Positions 1-4,189 of a stretch of DNA of 5,309 nucleotides are shown here, piece after piece. Origin of the DNA: Oscillospiraceae bacterium (GTDB lineage: Bacteria; Bacillota; Clostridia; Saccharofermentanales; Saccharofermentanaceae). Below the pieces are notes generated by a model. It worked only from the letters and a program-made list of their open reading frames with translations. It made no database searches and had not been told where the DNA came from. Position 1 is the stretch's first letter. Each line of letters opens with the position of its first letter. Position numbers and translations under genes: made by a program. The DNA lies in the NCBI GenBank assembly GCA_902782985.1, contig CACZPC010000202.1, forward strand, positions 1 through 5,309. Reading direction: 5' to 3'.

Positions 1-94
1 CGGCATTTCAGGCATGATTTAGCGGACAAAATACCTATGAAAGGACTTATTGAAATCTTAAGAGCGAAATGCCGATGGATTTGGCATTGAGAAG

Positions 95-218
95 CAGTGA
101 TCGGACAATAGTCACCGATTCGGTCACCAAACGGACGTCTCAGTGACCGAATCAGCGAAAAACGCCTCGGATTCACAAAAACAGTCACCGGCATAGGCTC
201 ACAGCGACCGATTTCGTG
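95..218. repeat. Cluster of GTGACCGA-like repeats upstream of pta
   Basis: Several copies of one short motif, in both orientations, crowd this stretch. Direct copies are CAGTGATCGGA (95-105), CAGTGACCGAAT (141-152) and CAGCGACCGATT (202-213). Inverted or related copies are GTCACCGA (111-118), TCGGTCAC (120-127) and GTCACCG (184-190). Two of them form a perfect 11-bp inverted repeat, GATTCGGTCAC (117-127) with GTGACCGAATC (143-153), around a 15-nt loop. The copy at 202-213 lies between the candidate -35 and -10 of the pta promoter. This suggests an operator array or a structured dispersed repeat, but no regulator is visible and the role is inferred. Confidence 0.55.
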
Positions 219-226
219 ACTATAGA
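198..226 (+). promoter_or_regulatory. Candidate pta promoter (-35/-10)
   Basis: CTCACA (198-203; three to four matches to TTGACA) and TATAGA (221-226; four matches to TATAAT) are separated by 17 bp. Transcription would start near 232, giving a leader of about 35 nt before the ATG. A GTGACCGA-like repeat lies in the spacer, so occupancy there could repress. The boxes are weak matches, so this is a plausible placement only. Confidence 0.4.
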
Positions 227-252
227 AGCAGATAACTAACACATAAACATAC

Positions 253-258
253 GGGAGG
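253..258 (+). promoter_or_regulatory. Ribosome binding site of pta
   Basis: GGGAGG ends 8 nt before the ATG at 267. This spacing selects that ATG over the second ATG two codons downstream. Confidence 0.85.
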
Positions 259-266
259 ATAAAAAC

Positions 267-1262
267 ATGAGCATGATCGAAATGATCAAGAATAAGGCAA
301 GAGCAGACATAAAAAGGATCGTACTTCCCGAGGGCGACGAGCCCCGCACGATCACTGCTGCGGCAACACTTAAGAGCGAGTCACTTGCTGCCCCGATCCT
401 CATCGGAGACATCGATGCAATAAACTCGAAAGCATCCGAGATCGGCGTCGATATCAGCGGCATCGAGGTCATCGACCCGCTTAAATCAGACAGGAAAGGC
501 GACTATGCTTCCACTCTCTACGAACTTCGTAAGGCAAAAGGCGTGACCGAAGAAGACGCCGTCAAGCTCGTAGCCGATCCCATGTATTTCGGCATCATGA
601 TGGTAAAGACGGGCGACGCCGATGGTCTTGTATCCGGTGCGGTTCATACCACAGGCGACATGCTCCGTCCCGCTCTTCAGATAATCAAGACAAAACCCGG
701 CATGAAGTGCGTATCTTCAAGTTTCCTTATGGATTGTCCCAACAAGGACCTCGGCGAGAACGGACTTCTTGTTTACGCAGACTGCGTGGTCATGCCCTGC
801 CCGACGGCAGAAGAACTCGCAAGTATCGCAGTCGCAGCGGCGGAGACGGCCAAGACCCTCTGCCAGATAGAAGAACCTCGTGTGGCAATGCTCTCCTTCT
901 CCACCAAGGGAAGCGCAAAGCACGAGCTTGTAAGCAAAGTACAGGAGGCAACAAGACTGGCACACGAGCTTGCACCCGATCTGCTCCTGGACGGCGAAAT
1001 GCAGTTCGACGCCGCCCTGGTCCCTGAAGTCGGCGCCTCGAAGGCGCCGGGCAGCGCCGTCGCCGGCCGAGCCAACGTCCTCGTCTTCCCCGATCTGCAG
1101 GCCGGCAACATCGGCTACAAGATCACGCAGCGCTTAGGCGGCGCTGACTGCTTCGCAGTACTTCAGGGCCTCGCAAAGCCCTGCAATGACTTATCACGAG
1201 GCTGCTCCGCCGAGGATATCGTCAATACTGTAGCCATGACTGCAGTACAGGCTCAAGGCTGA
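267..1262 (+). CDS. pta: Phosphate acetyltransferase
   Basis: This 331-residue enzyme interconverts acetyl-CoA plus phosphate with acetyl phosphate plus CoA in the cytoplasm. With acetate kinase it forms the fermentative acetate/ATP pathway. The length fits the single-domain Pta family (about 325-340 residues), without the N-terminal DRTGG-type extension of long Pta proteins. Visible family blocks are [11 protein letters not shown] near residue 19, [20 protein letters not shown] at 114-133, the Asp-Gly-Glu-Met-Gln-Phe-Asp segment near 242-248, and [13 protein letters not shown] at 308-320. Residues studied in the Methanosarcina enzyme (Arg87, Arg133, Ser309, Arg310, Asp316, as I recall them) appear here as Arg88, Arg134, Ser310, Arg311 and Asp317, a uniform one-residue shift, so the active site looks intact. 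The start is fixed by GGGAGG 8 nt upstream. The gene ends at a strong terminator with no ackA behind it, so it is monocistronic or last in its unit. Family assignment is very secure. Confidence 0.97.
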   Translation: MSMIEMIKNKARADIKRIVLPEGDEPRTITAAATLKSESLAAPILIGDIDAINSKASEIGVDISGIEVIDPLKSDRKGDYASTLYELRKAKGVTEEDAVKLVADPMYFGIMMVKTGDADGLVSGAVHTTGDMLRPALQIIKTKPGMKCVSSSFLMDCPNKDLGENGLLVYADCVVMPCPTAEELASIAVAAAETAKTLCQIEEPRVAMLSFSTKGSAKHELVSKVQEATRLAHELAPDLLLDGEMQFDAALVPEVGASKAPGSAVAGRANVLVFPDLQAGNIGYKITQRLGGADCFAVLQGLAKPCNDLSRGCSAEDIVNTVAMTAVQAQG

Positions 1263-1294
1263 TCATTCTTATCCTCTTTCGGGATCACTTACCG

Positions 1295-1326
1295 CAAGGG
1301 AGGGCTCGCGCCCTCCCTTGTTTTTT
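1295..1326 (+). terminator. Rho-independent terminator of pta
   Basis: A perfect 11-bp stem, CAAGGGAGGGC (1295-1305) with GCCCTCCCTTG (1310-1320), has a 4-nt loop TCGC and is followed at once by six T (1321-1326). It lies 32 nt after the pta stop. No T-run flanks it on the other strand, so it acts on plus-strand transcripts. Confidence 0.95.
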
Positions 1327-1404
1327 GTGTAGCAAGACCGTGCGATAGTCGCGCGGTTCCATAGAGCTTAAACGATGAACGAAAACCTCCTGATATAGAA
1401 TAAA

Positions 1405-1605
1405 CGCGTGACCTGTCGGTTGCGCAAAAACGATAAGGAAGCGGATCAACTTTCAATGTTTGACCCGCGCGACCCATTTACAGGTAGCAAGTAACACTTC
1501 GCGCGGCCGGCTGTCCAACGATAGACACACGTGTGTAGACGGTAGTATGAGGTCTATGCCCGAAAATAAGCATCCACCGGCTAAGCCGGCGGATGCTTAT
1601 TTGTT
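1405..1605 (+). ncRNA. Candidate structured small RNA, family unknown
   Basis: No convincing reading frame occupies this stretch, but hairpins follow one another closely. GCGTGACC/GGTTGCGC pairs over eight positions with a TGTC loop (1406-1425, with G-U pairs). GCGGATCAA pairs with TTGACCCGC around one mismatch (1441-1468). CCGCGCG (1465-1471) can instead pair perfectly with CGCGCGG (1500-1506), an alternative that disrupts the previous hairpin. TAGAC (1536-1540) pairs with GTCTA (1552-1556). The run ends in the terminator-like stem at 1564-1602. A possible extended -10 (TGATATAGAAT, 1391-1401) sits just before the first hairpin. I match it to no known RNA: tmRNA, RNase P, 6S and SRP landmarks are absent. 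The mutually exclusive pairings could also mean a riboswitch, but no plus-strand gene follows within 1.7 kb. Confidence 0.35.
1564..1602. terminator. Long stem-loop, probable bidirectional terminator
   Basis: AAATAAGCATCC (1564-1575) pairs with GGATGCTTATTT (1591-1602), then one A-C mismatch, then CCGGC/GCCGG, closing on a 3-nt loop. The GC-rich core is flanked by an A-rich 5' side and a T-rich 3' side on both strands (TTATTTGTT on plus, TTATTTT on minus), which is the usual look of a bidirectional terminator. On plus it would end the candidate RNA from about 1405. On minus it is about 380 nt beyond the esterase stop and could end read-through. Confidence 0.6.
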
Positions 1606-1663
1606 AGTACGTGCGTGTGATGAAGTCGCTTTTTTAAGGTGATTTAGATGCCGCGCTGCGTTG

Positions 1664-1906
1664 TTTTTCTCATTCCCTGTAAAAAAACAACTTATGAGAA
1701 AAAATATGCATCTATTCTTTCTCATAAGTTTTGATATCAGCAGTACGAGAATAAAACAGCTCGAATTCTTTCTCATTTTGCAAAATATGGAGATCCATGA
1801 GAATAAAAACGGTCAATATTTTTCACACATATTTAAAAATAAAATATATGAGAAAACAACAGGTGAAATCTGTTCTCAAACATGTGATTTTTCAAAACAA
1901 CGAGAA
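1664..1906. repeat. Regular array of alternating inverted half-sites (32-bp dyad repeats)
   Basis: Ten versions of ATGAGAA or its complement TTCTCAT lie here, alternating strictly in orientation. Centres are near 1670(-), 1697(+), 1722(-), 1748(+), 1773(-), 1800(+), 1825(-), 1851(+), 1876(-) and 1903(+), so steps are 25-27 bp. Read another way, four 32-bp units (1694-1725, 1745-1776, 1797-1828, 1848-1879) begin A[T/C]GAGAA and end near TTTCTCAT. Intervals between them, and to the partial units at each edge, are 20, 19, 20, 19 and 20 bp. The minus half-site near 1825 (TTTTTCACAC) is degenerate. The first unit extends to a 13-bp stem, AACTTATGAGAAA (1689-1701) with TTTCTCATAAGTT (1718-1730). 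The tract is far more AT-rich than its flanks. Unit interiors diverge and the 51/52-bp period breaks reading frame, so it is neither a classical CRISPR nor a coding repeat. An array of protein-binding sites or of hairpins is the likeliest reading; function is unknown. Confidence 0.8.
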
Positions 1907-1925
1907 AATATGTGACGCATCCACT

Positions 1926-1962
1926 GACAGATCAGCTTTCTTCCACGCCTTGAAAGCCTGTC
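1926..1962 (-). other. Imperfect stem-loop downstream of the esterase gene
   Basis: GACAG (1926-1930) pairs with CTGTC (1958-1962) and GCTTTC (1935-1940) with GAAAGC (1952-1957), leaving a 4-nt bulge and an 11-nt loop. It begins about 20 nt past the esterase stop on the minus strand. No T-run follows directly, so it could slow or protect the 3' end but is not a textbook terminator. Confidence 0.3.
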
Positions 1963-1982
1963 GGCACCCCGCGCTCGCGCTG

Positions 1983-2888
1983 TTACTGTGTATCCAGAAA
2001 TTCGATTATCAGCTGATTGATATCAATTCCCGTCAGGCTCTCCGAAGGCCAGGAGTGGCGTCCGCCGTTAATGAAGATATGCCAAACCTCGCGGCCGGTC
2101 CTTGAACCGCCGTATCTTGTGATGATCGAATCCTTGCCGATATCTTCCTCCGATATCAGGGACAGATCATTAGCGGATGCAAAATAATCTATGACATCTT
2201 CTATCGCGGGCGCTAAGGACGAATCGGCCGTTCCGTCGCTGTGTTTGGGGATCACATCATCTTTCTGCCCGCTTATCTGAAAAAGGCCGACCGTGATCTT
2301 ATCTTCTCTCTCATCCCATATCATCTCCGGACACATTCCCGCGACACTTACAACGGCCTCGAATATATCAGAAGCTTCCACCGCCAGACGATATGTCATG
2401 AATGCGCCGTTACTGAATCCCACGGCGAAAGTTCTGTCGGTATCAAGGCCATATTGCCTTTCGAGATGATCTGCCAGCGATATCAGAAATTCCAAATCCC
2501 TGTTATCGTTTATTCCGATGCCGGAATTCCATCCCTTTACGTATGAGGAATTCGCCGATGTACCTTCAACATAGCAGACGGCATAACCTTCCGGTACAGC
2601 ATCCTCCTCAAAACATGTGCTGCGCTTCATGATGGAGGGACTCTCAGCATATCCGTGAAGCATCATTACAAGAGGTGCCCCTTTGCTGTTCTCGGGCAGG
2701 TAGAGAAGCAGCTTATGCTCGATCCCGTCAAATGAACACACAAAATTATTGTCGTCGATCTGCTCGATGCTCTCAAGAGGGATGATCTCTCTTTTGGATG
2801 CGGAACAAGCTGTCGCCGTATACATGAAAACCATCACGAAGATCATCATTATTGCCGTAAAATACCTGAAGTGCATGCGGATCTTCAT
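1983..2888 (-). CDS. Exported lipoprotein esterase, PHB-depolymerase/feruloyl-esterase (LpqC-like) family
   Basis: The protein has 301 residues and an alpha/beta-hydrolase fold. The first 27 residues form a signal peptide with a positively charged start, a Met/Phe/Val-rich core, and a lipobox-like Ala-Thr-Ala-Cys at 25-28, so the mature protein should be lipid-anchored outside the cell. Catalytic features are in family order: oxyanion-loop LHGY at 77-80, nucleophile elbow GFSNG with Ser159, Asp210/Asp211 in SGQKDDVIP, and His278 in GGRHSWP. The GWNSGIGINDNRDLEFL stretch (119-135) also resembles this family. Known relatives hydrolyse ester bonds in polyhydroxyalkanoates, feruloylated or acetylated plant polysaccharides, or small esters; the substrate here is not determinable. 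GGAGGGG (2895-2901) sits 6 nt before the ATG and fixes the start. A possible small ORF upstream overlaps this start by ATGA. Fold and triad are secure, substrate class is not. Confidence 0.92.
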   Translation of the reverse strand: MKIRMHFRYFTAIMMIFVMVFMYTATACSASKREIIPLESIEQIDDNNFVCSFDGIEHKLLLYLPENSKGAPLVMMLHGYAESPSIMKRSTCFEEDAVPEGYAVCYVEGTSANSSYVKGWNSGIGINDNRDLEFLISLADHLERQYGLDTDRTFAVGFSNGAFMTYRLAVEASDIFEAVVSVAGMCPEMIWDEREDKITVGLFQISGQKDDVIPKHSDGTADSSLAPAIEDVIDYFASANDLSLISEEDIGKDSIITRYGGSRTGREVWHIFINGGRHSWPSESLTGIDINQLIIEFLDTQ

Positions 2889-3064
2889 AGTTTACCCCTC
2901 CGGCCTGTAAATGCCTCATATATATAACTTTGTAACACTGTTAAATCACGCTCGGGCTCCGGATCGGCACCGATCGTACGGCGACAATCCCCTTCAGGAG
3001 GCACAGCCCTGCCGTATTCTGCCGCGGATACGCCGATCTTTGCCTTATATATGGATTTTAACAT
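2885..3064 (-). CDS. Possible 59-codon ORF overlapping the esterase start
   Basis: An ATG at 3064-3062 opens 59 codons ending in a TGA whose bases overlap the esterase ATG (ATGA), an arrangement typical of translational coupling. The peptide begins MLKSIYKAKIGVSAAEYG and ends VLQSYIYEAFTGRRGKL; I recognise no family. Against it: no ribosome binding site precedes the ATG, which follows directly on the T-run of a terminator; the length is within what chance allows; and the esterase has its own strong ribosome binding site inside it. It could be a coupled leader ORF, the 3' remnant of a decayed gene, or noncoding sequence. Outside this frame I see only a short GATCG/CGATC hairpin at 2962-2975. 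Confidence 0.3.
   Translation of the reverse strand: MLKSIYKAKIGVSAAEYGRAVPPEGDCRRTIGADPEPERDLTVLQSYIYEAFTGRRGKL
2895..2901 (-). promoter_or_regulatory. Ribosome binding site of the esterase gene
   Basis: On the minus strand GGAGGGG ends 6 nt before the ATG at 2888. This spacing favours that Met over Met5, which also lies in a usable signal-peptide position. Confidence 0.8.
2917..2944 (-). promoter_or_regulatory. Candidate promoter with palindrome for the esterase gene
   Basis: Read on the minus strand, TTAACA (2944-2939; five of six matches to TTGACA) is followed after 16 bp by TATATG (2922-2917); an alternative TATATA (2924-2919) is too close at 14 bp. The transcript would start near 2910, leaving about 20 nt before the ATG. 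An 11-bp palindrome, TAACACTGTTA (2933-2943), covers the -35 and is a plausible repressor site. If used, this promoter makes the esterase independent of the leader region farther upstream. Confidence 0.35.
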
Positions 3065-3097
3065 AAAAAGAAGCCGCTTCTTACGAAACGGCTTCTT
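3065..3097 (-). terminator. Rho-independent terminator or attenuator on the minus strand
   Basis: On the minus strand AAGAAGCCG (3097-3089) pairs perfectly with CGGCTTCTT (3076-3068). The stem can extend by three more pairs past one mismatch to a 4-nt loop, and it runs into five T (3069-3065). The plus strand lacks a T-run. It would end transcripts from the TATAAT box at 3227-3222, about 120-150 nt downstream, or attenuate transcription into the 59-codon ORF and esterase. Confidence 0.85.
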
Positions 3098-3117
3098 ACA
3101 AACTCATTTAAAATCCT

Positions 3118-3189
3118 TTACTTATCCACCAGACCGAGCGGAGGAAGACCCGGATGGTTCTGATGAATGATGGTCACTTCCCACTGGTC
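3118..3189 (-). pseudogene. Short protein-like frame, possible gene remnant
   Basis: Directly after an in-frame TGA (3192-3190) the minus strand is open for 23 codons: DQWEVTIIHQNHPGLPPLG then LVDK and TAA (3120-3118). Its composition looks like a real protein C-terminus, and a terminator begins 20 nt past the stop. No ATG or well-spaced start exists in this frame; the only GTG (Val5) has poor spacing. It may be the 3' stub of a deleted gene, a tiny peptide, or chance within a structured RNA whose arms restrict sequence. I do not recognise the family. Confidence 0.2.
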
Positions 3190-3221
3190 TCACCCCTCTC
3201 TGATTTCTTTCTTATGATTCT

Positions 3222-3227
3222 ATTATA
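3222..3227 (-). promoter_or_regulatory. Consensus -10 box (TATAAT) for the minus-strand RNA
   Basis: ATTATA on the plus strand reads TATAAT on the minus strand. The best -35 is weak (AACACA, 3251-3246, 18-bp spacing). Transcription would start near 3215, just before the long hairpin. The plus strand also reads TATTAT here but has no matching -35. Confidence 0.45.
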
Positions 3228-3323
3228 TAAGGGGCAAAGATGAATTGTGTTTCTTAGCTTTTAACAAACTGTAAACGTCCTTACAAAGGCACAACCACAA
3301 TTCAAACGATGCGTCATATATGT

Positions 3324-3341
3324 TGCAGCCGAGGTGCTGCA
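3324..3341 (+). other. Small hairpin in the 5' region of the plus-strand lipoprotein gene
   Basis: TGCAGC (3324-3329) pairs with GCTGCA (3336-3341) around CGAGGT. It sits 30 nt before the ATG at 3371. A possible -10 (TATATG, 3317-3322) overlaps its upstream edge but has no good -35. Between 3243 and 3323 I see nothing else assignable. Confidence 0.25.
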
Positions 3342-3370
3342 CACTGTAAATGAAAGGGATATAAAAAGAA

Positions 3371-4078
3371 ATGAAAAAGACAATTGCGATCATACTTACG
3401 ACAATGCTTATGGCTTCAGCTGCAGCATCATGCACGGAAGCTCCATCACATACGACAAGAACATCATCTACTACAAGAGAAAGAGAAACGACAGCTCCGA
3501 CAGAAGAGACTACATCCGAGACAACGTCCGAATTACAGGTCAATTTCACCACACTTGATACTTTAACCTGTGTAACAACGGGCGAACATGCAATGACACC
3601 GGAGGCGGAGGAAGCATATTATGAAGCTTTCATAGATGTGGACGAGCTCCCCGGTACACCCGTTGCACTTCTTGCCCAAAGACAGACAGATGACAGCACC
3701 GTATATATCATAATCGAAAACGGCGGAGCAATGAGCTACAGCGGAATGGATGTCTATCACATTACGGAAGTATATTCATATAATCGCGGAGGCGCATGCG
3801 CCAGAGTCGTAGAATATCTTCCTTTCGAAGTGGGATTCGGCGTCAATGATCTCATCTATAACCTTCCCGATACATATGATATCGATACTGATCTCCTAGC
3901 CTTATATGCGGAGAATGCTCCCGTCGGATATGAAACTCCTTTCATGCATGCGGCATGTAATAACACAGGTGATGTCTTCATTGCAGACGGAGAAGATAAT
4001 ACCATCGCATTTGTGGCAATAGACAATGACGGTAATTCAGAGATCCTCTTAACTTACGACTACTCACCCCTTTTGTGA
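3371..4078 (+). CDS. Secreted lipoprotein with Thr-rich stalk, function unknown
   Basis: The protein has 235 residues. Residues 1-20 are a lipoprotein signal peptide (Lys-Lys near the start, hydrophobic core) ending in a lipobox Ala-Ala-Ser-Cys with lipidated Cys21. Residues 22-55 form a Thr/Ser/Glu-rich stalk with runs such as TTAPTEETTSETTSE, likely to carry the domain away from the membrane through the wall. Residues 56-235 are an acidic globular part with alternating beta-like stretches and a C-terminal DNDGNSEILL (218-227), resembling a Ca-binding or beta-turn motif. No catalytic signature or family is recognised. The only upstream in-frame ATG (3350) meets a stop within five codons, so 3371 is the start. 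The best Shine-Dalgarno (AAAGGGA, 3353-3359) is about 11 nt away, so translation may be weak. The gene converges with a second lipoprotein over a shared terminator. Confidence 0.85.
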   Translation: MKKTIAIILTTMLMASAAASCTEAPSHTTRTSSTTRERETTAPTEETTSETTSELQVNFTTLDTLTCVTTGEHAMTPEAEEAYYEAFIDVDELPGTPVALLAQRQTDDSTVYIIIENGGAMSYSGMDVYHITEVYSYNRGGACARVVEYLPFEVGFGVNDLIYNLPDTYDIDTDLLALYAENAPVGYETPFMHAACNNTGDVFIADGEDNTIAFVAIDNDGNSEILLTYDYSPLL

Positions 4079-4079
4079 T

Positions 4080-4115
4080 GTGAGATATCGGGTCCCCTTT
4101 TCCCGTTATTCTCAC
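4080..4115 (+). other. Imperfect stem-loop after the plus-strand lipoprotein stop
   Basis: GTGAGA (4080-4085) pairs with TCTCAC (4110-4115), then after a small internal loop CGGG (4089-4092) pairs with CCCG (4102-4105). There is no T-run after it. It probably stabilises the 3' end or pauses polymerase ahead of the strong terminator 8 bp farther on. Confidence 0.35.
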
Positions 4116-4123
4116 GATATAGA

Positions 4124-4166
4124 AATACTCCGACGGTCTTGCCCTTTCCGTCGGAGTATTATTTTA
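4124..4166. terminator. Terminator shared by two converging lipoprotein genes
   Basis: A perfect 13-bp stem, AATACTCCGACGG (4124-4136) with CCGTCGGAGTATT (4148-4160), has an 11-nt loop. On plus it is followed by ATTTTATTTA, giving a strong terminator for the gene ending at 4078. On minus it lies 30 nt past the stop of the gene ending at 4190 and is followed by a weaker T-rich tail (TTTCTATAT), so it probably serves both genes. Confidence 0.88.
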
Positions 4167-4189
4167 TTTATAAAACCGGATATTACCCG

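Larger units (their letters stand above)
3065..3215 (-). ncRNA. Candidate small RNA or leader with long bulged hairpin
   Basis: Between a consensus -10 and a strong terminator the minus strand carries a long stem. Its arms are AGACCAGTGGGAAGTGACC (3190-3172) and GGTCTTCCTCCGCTCGGTCT (3150-3131), around a 21-nt loop. They pair at about 17 positions with only three small bulges. Two short frames overlap it. One is GTG (3182) for 20 codons, after a GAGGGGTGA Shine-Dalgarno-like sequence 5 nt upstream. The other is a 23-codon open stretch (3189-3118) encoding the protein-like IIHQNHPGLPPLGLVDK. Structure, promoter and terminator support a transcribed unit. Whether it is a free small RNA, an attenuating leader of the esterase, or a tiny peptide gene cannot be settled here, and no known family is recognised. 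Confidence 0.45.

Noticed and set aside
1372..1388. Hammerhead-like GATGA...CGAAA stretch
   Set aside because: The CUGAUGA core is incomplete and no stem II lies between the two conserved segments.
1373..1397. Minus-strand AGGAGG (CCTCCTGATATA on plus, identical over 12 nt to the lipoprotein ribosome binding site region at 5124-5135)
   Set aside because: No ATG, GTG or TTG follows at usable spacing, so there is no gene to translate. It may be chance or the remnant of a lost start.
1289..1477. Minus-strand 62-codon frame over the pta terminator
   Set aside because: It runs through the terminator stem and hairpin-rich DNA, with no ribosome binding site and no family resemblance.
1460..1642. 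Plus-strand 60-codon frame
   Set aside because: It crosses the terminator-like stem at 1564-1602, has no ribosome binding site, and shows no protein-like composition.
1664..1906. CRISPR array
   Set aside because: Unit spacing is regular, but unit interiors diverge, separators are only 19-20 bp, the 51-52 bp period is shorter than usual, and no cas gene is visible.
1661..1915. Plus-strand 84-codon frame through the AT-rich array
   Set aside because: The 51/52-bp repeat period does not preserve frame, there is no ribosome binding site, and the residue content is that of random AT-rich DNA.
1797..2105. Plus-strand 102-codon frame
   Set aside because: It begins in the repeat array and runs antisense into the well-supported esterase gene.
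3154..3243. Plus-strand 29-codon ORF with GGAGG 9 nt upstream (MVLMNDGHFPLVSP...)
   Set aside because: Its Shine-Dalgarno and start fall within the complement of the strong minus-strand hairpin, and the peptide has no recognisable features.
3223..3552. Minus-strand 109-codon frame opposite the plus-strand lipoprotein
   Set aside because: Its Val/Ser-rich composition is the antisense of the Thr-rich stalk; the plus-strand gene has a clear lipoprotein signal and is preferred.
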